From positions 1 through 14,755 of the forward strand of contig PWIZ01000103.1 in the NCBI GenBank assembly GCA_003560175.1: a stretch of DNA of 14,755 nt, written 5' to 3'. The translations under genes and the position numbers were made by a program. The stretch is from Halomonas sp. (lineage in GTDB: Bacteria > Pseudomonadota > Gammaproteobacteria > Pseudomonadales > Halomonadaceae). A model generated the notes under the pieces. It ran no database searches and was not told the origin of the DNA. It worked only from the letters and a program-made list of their open reading frames with translations. Positions 14,276 through 14,755 of this stretch are shown here, one piece after another; position 1 is the stretch's first letter, and every line of letters begins with the position of its first letter.

Positions 14276-14755
14276 CACAGGCTCCTTAGTCGTGGATTGA
14301 AGACCCGATCCAGGGCGAAACCGAGCATGGCGAAGCCCAGTCCGGTGAGCATCAGCAGGATCGCCGGGGCCACCACCCAGTAGACATAGCCGTTGTAGAG
14401 CGCGCTCTGGGACTGGGCATCGTTGAGCACCTTGCCCCAGGTGGGCAGCTCGGGGTCGCCCAGGCCCAGCACCGCCAGAGAGGCCTCCAGAAAGACGAAG
14501 GTGGGGATCAGGGTCACGAAGGTGGGGATCAGCACCGGCAGGATGCGCGGCAGCATGTAGCGCCACACGATACGCAAATCCGAGGCTCCGTAGGCCAGCG
14601 CCGCCTCGATGTAGGGCGCTTCGCGAATCGGCAGCAGCATGGCGCGGTAGGTCTTGATCCCGGCGCTGAAGATGCCCAGCAGCACCACCACGCCGAGCAT
14701 CAGCCAGATGCTGGTGGAGTAGAGGGTGCCCACCATCACGAGTATCGGCAGCACC
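14275..14755 (-). CDS. Dpp/Opp-type ABC transporter permease, partial (DppC-like, N-terminus outside window)
   Basis: The last 159-160 residues of an inner-membrane permease are present; the frame stays open past the right edge, so the first visible codon (GTG 14754) is not a reliable start. The coupling EAA loop is clear: IEAALAYGASDLRIVWRYMLPRILP, split as EAA, then Gly nine bases into the motif, then a basic turn and LP. Hydrophobic segments follow in LIPTFVTLIPTFVFLEA and VYWVVAPAILLMLTGLGFAMLGFAL. The closing LGFALDRVFNPRL is typical of DppC/OppC C-termini. It pairs with another permease and a binding protein that must lie outside the window, upstream on this strand. A 17-bp direct repeat in the gene encodes LIPTFV twice. 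The stop shares one base with the DppD-like start. Confidence 0.9.
   Translation of the reverse strand, partial: VLPILVMVGTLYSTSIWLMLGVVVLLGIFSAGIKTYRAMLLPIREAPYIEAALAYGASDLRIVWRYMLPRILPVLIPTFVTLIPTFVFLEASLAVLGLGDPELPTWGKVLNDAQSQSALYNGYVYWVVAPAILLMLTGLGFAMLGFALDRVFNPRLRSL
14282..14287 (-). promoter_or_regulatory. Ribosome binding site of the DppD-like ATPase
   Basis: AAGGAG on the - strand lies six bases before the ATG at 14275, inside the permease 3' end. The open frame continues upstream to 14566 but only overlaps permease codons, so this site settles the start. Confidence 0.7.
14495..14532. repeat. 17-bp direct repeat with 21-bp period inside the permease gene
   Basis: ACGAAGGTGGGGATCAG occurs at 14495-14511 and again at 14516-14532. 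The 21-bp period keeps the frame, so on the - strand it encodes LIPTFV twice, seven residues apart, within a membrane segment after the EAA loop. Confidence 0.8.

Overview
This is a gene-dense, mostly high-GC stretch of bacterial chromosome. It looks like a halophilic or halotolerant gammaproteobacterium, with Halomonadaceae as the best guess. That placement is inferred from protein style, GC-rich third codon positions and Gram-negative envelope signals (signal peptides, a lipobox, ChaN- and ExoD-type proteins). There is no rRNA or other phylogenetic marker to confirm it. I saw no tRNA, rRNA, CRISPR array, insertion sequence, phage gene or integrase.

Left part (1-2713). A possible gene tail on the + strand runs off the left edge. 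A long MscS-type mechanosensitive channel gene follows on the - strand (201-1925), in noticeably lower-GC DNA. A divergent ExoD-family membrane protein (2090-2713) comes next.

Envelope cluster (2710-5764, - strand). In transcription order this holds a GFA-fold zinc protein, a small OB-fold-like lipoprotein, a polytopic acyltransferase of the DUF1624/HGSNAT-like type, and a secreted class A beta-lactamase-fold serine hydrolase. The last two overlap as ATGA and are probably translationally coupled. The cluster runs head-on into the ExoD gene, and the two stop codons share one CTAG.

Middle (5958-10127, + strand). A YbaK/ProX-type aminoacyl-tRNA deacylase is followed by a coupled pair: a secreted ChaN-domain protein with a C-terminal PDZ domain, and a secreted M1-like zinc metallopeptidase. 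A membrane-anchored glutaredoxin-like protein closes this block.

Right part (10072-14755, - strand). This is the 3' end of a Dpp/Opp-type ABC transporter operon (permease, cut by the window edge, and two ATPases). It runs without a gap into a YdbS/YdbT-like pair of bacterial PH-domain membrane proteins. The last of these overlaps the glutaredoxin gene tail-to-tail by 56 bp.

Most genes are recognisable housekeeping or envelope families, and I do not see a clear-cut novel defence or mobile system. The best leads are the coupled ChaN-PDZ/M1-like metallopeptidase pair, the acyltransferase/serine hydrolase/lipoprotein cluster, the transporter-PH-domain polycistron, and two hairpins in the leader of the GFA-fold gene.
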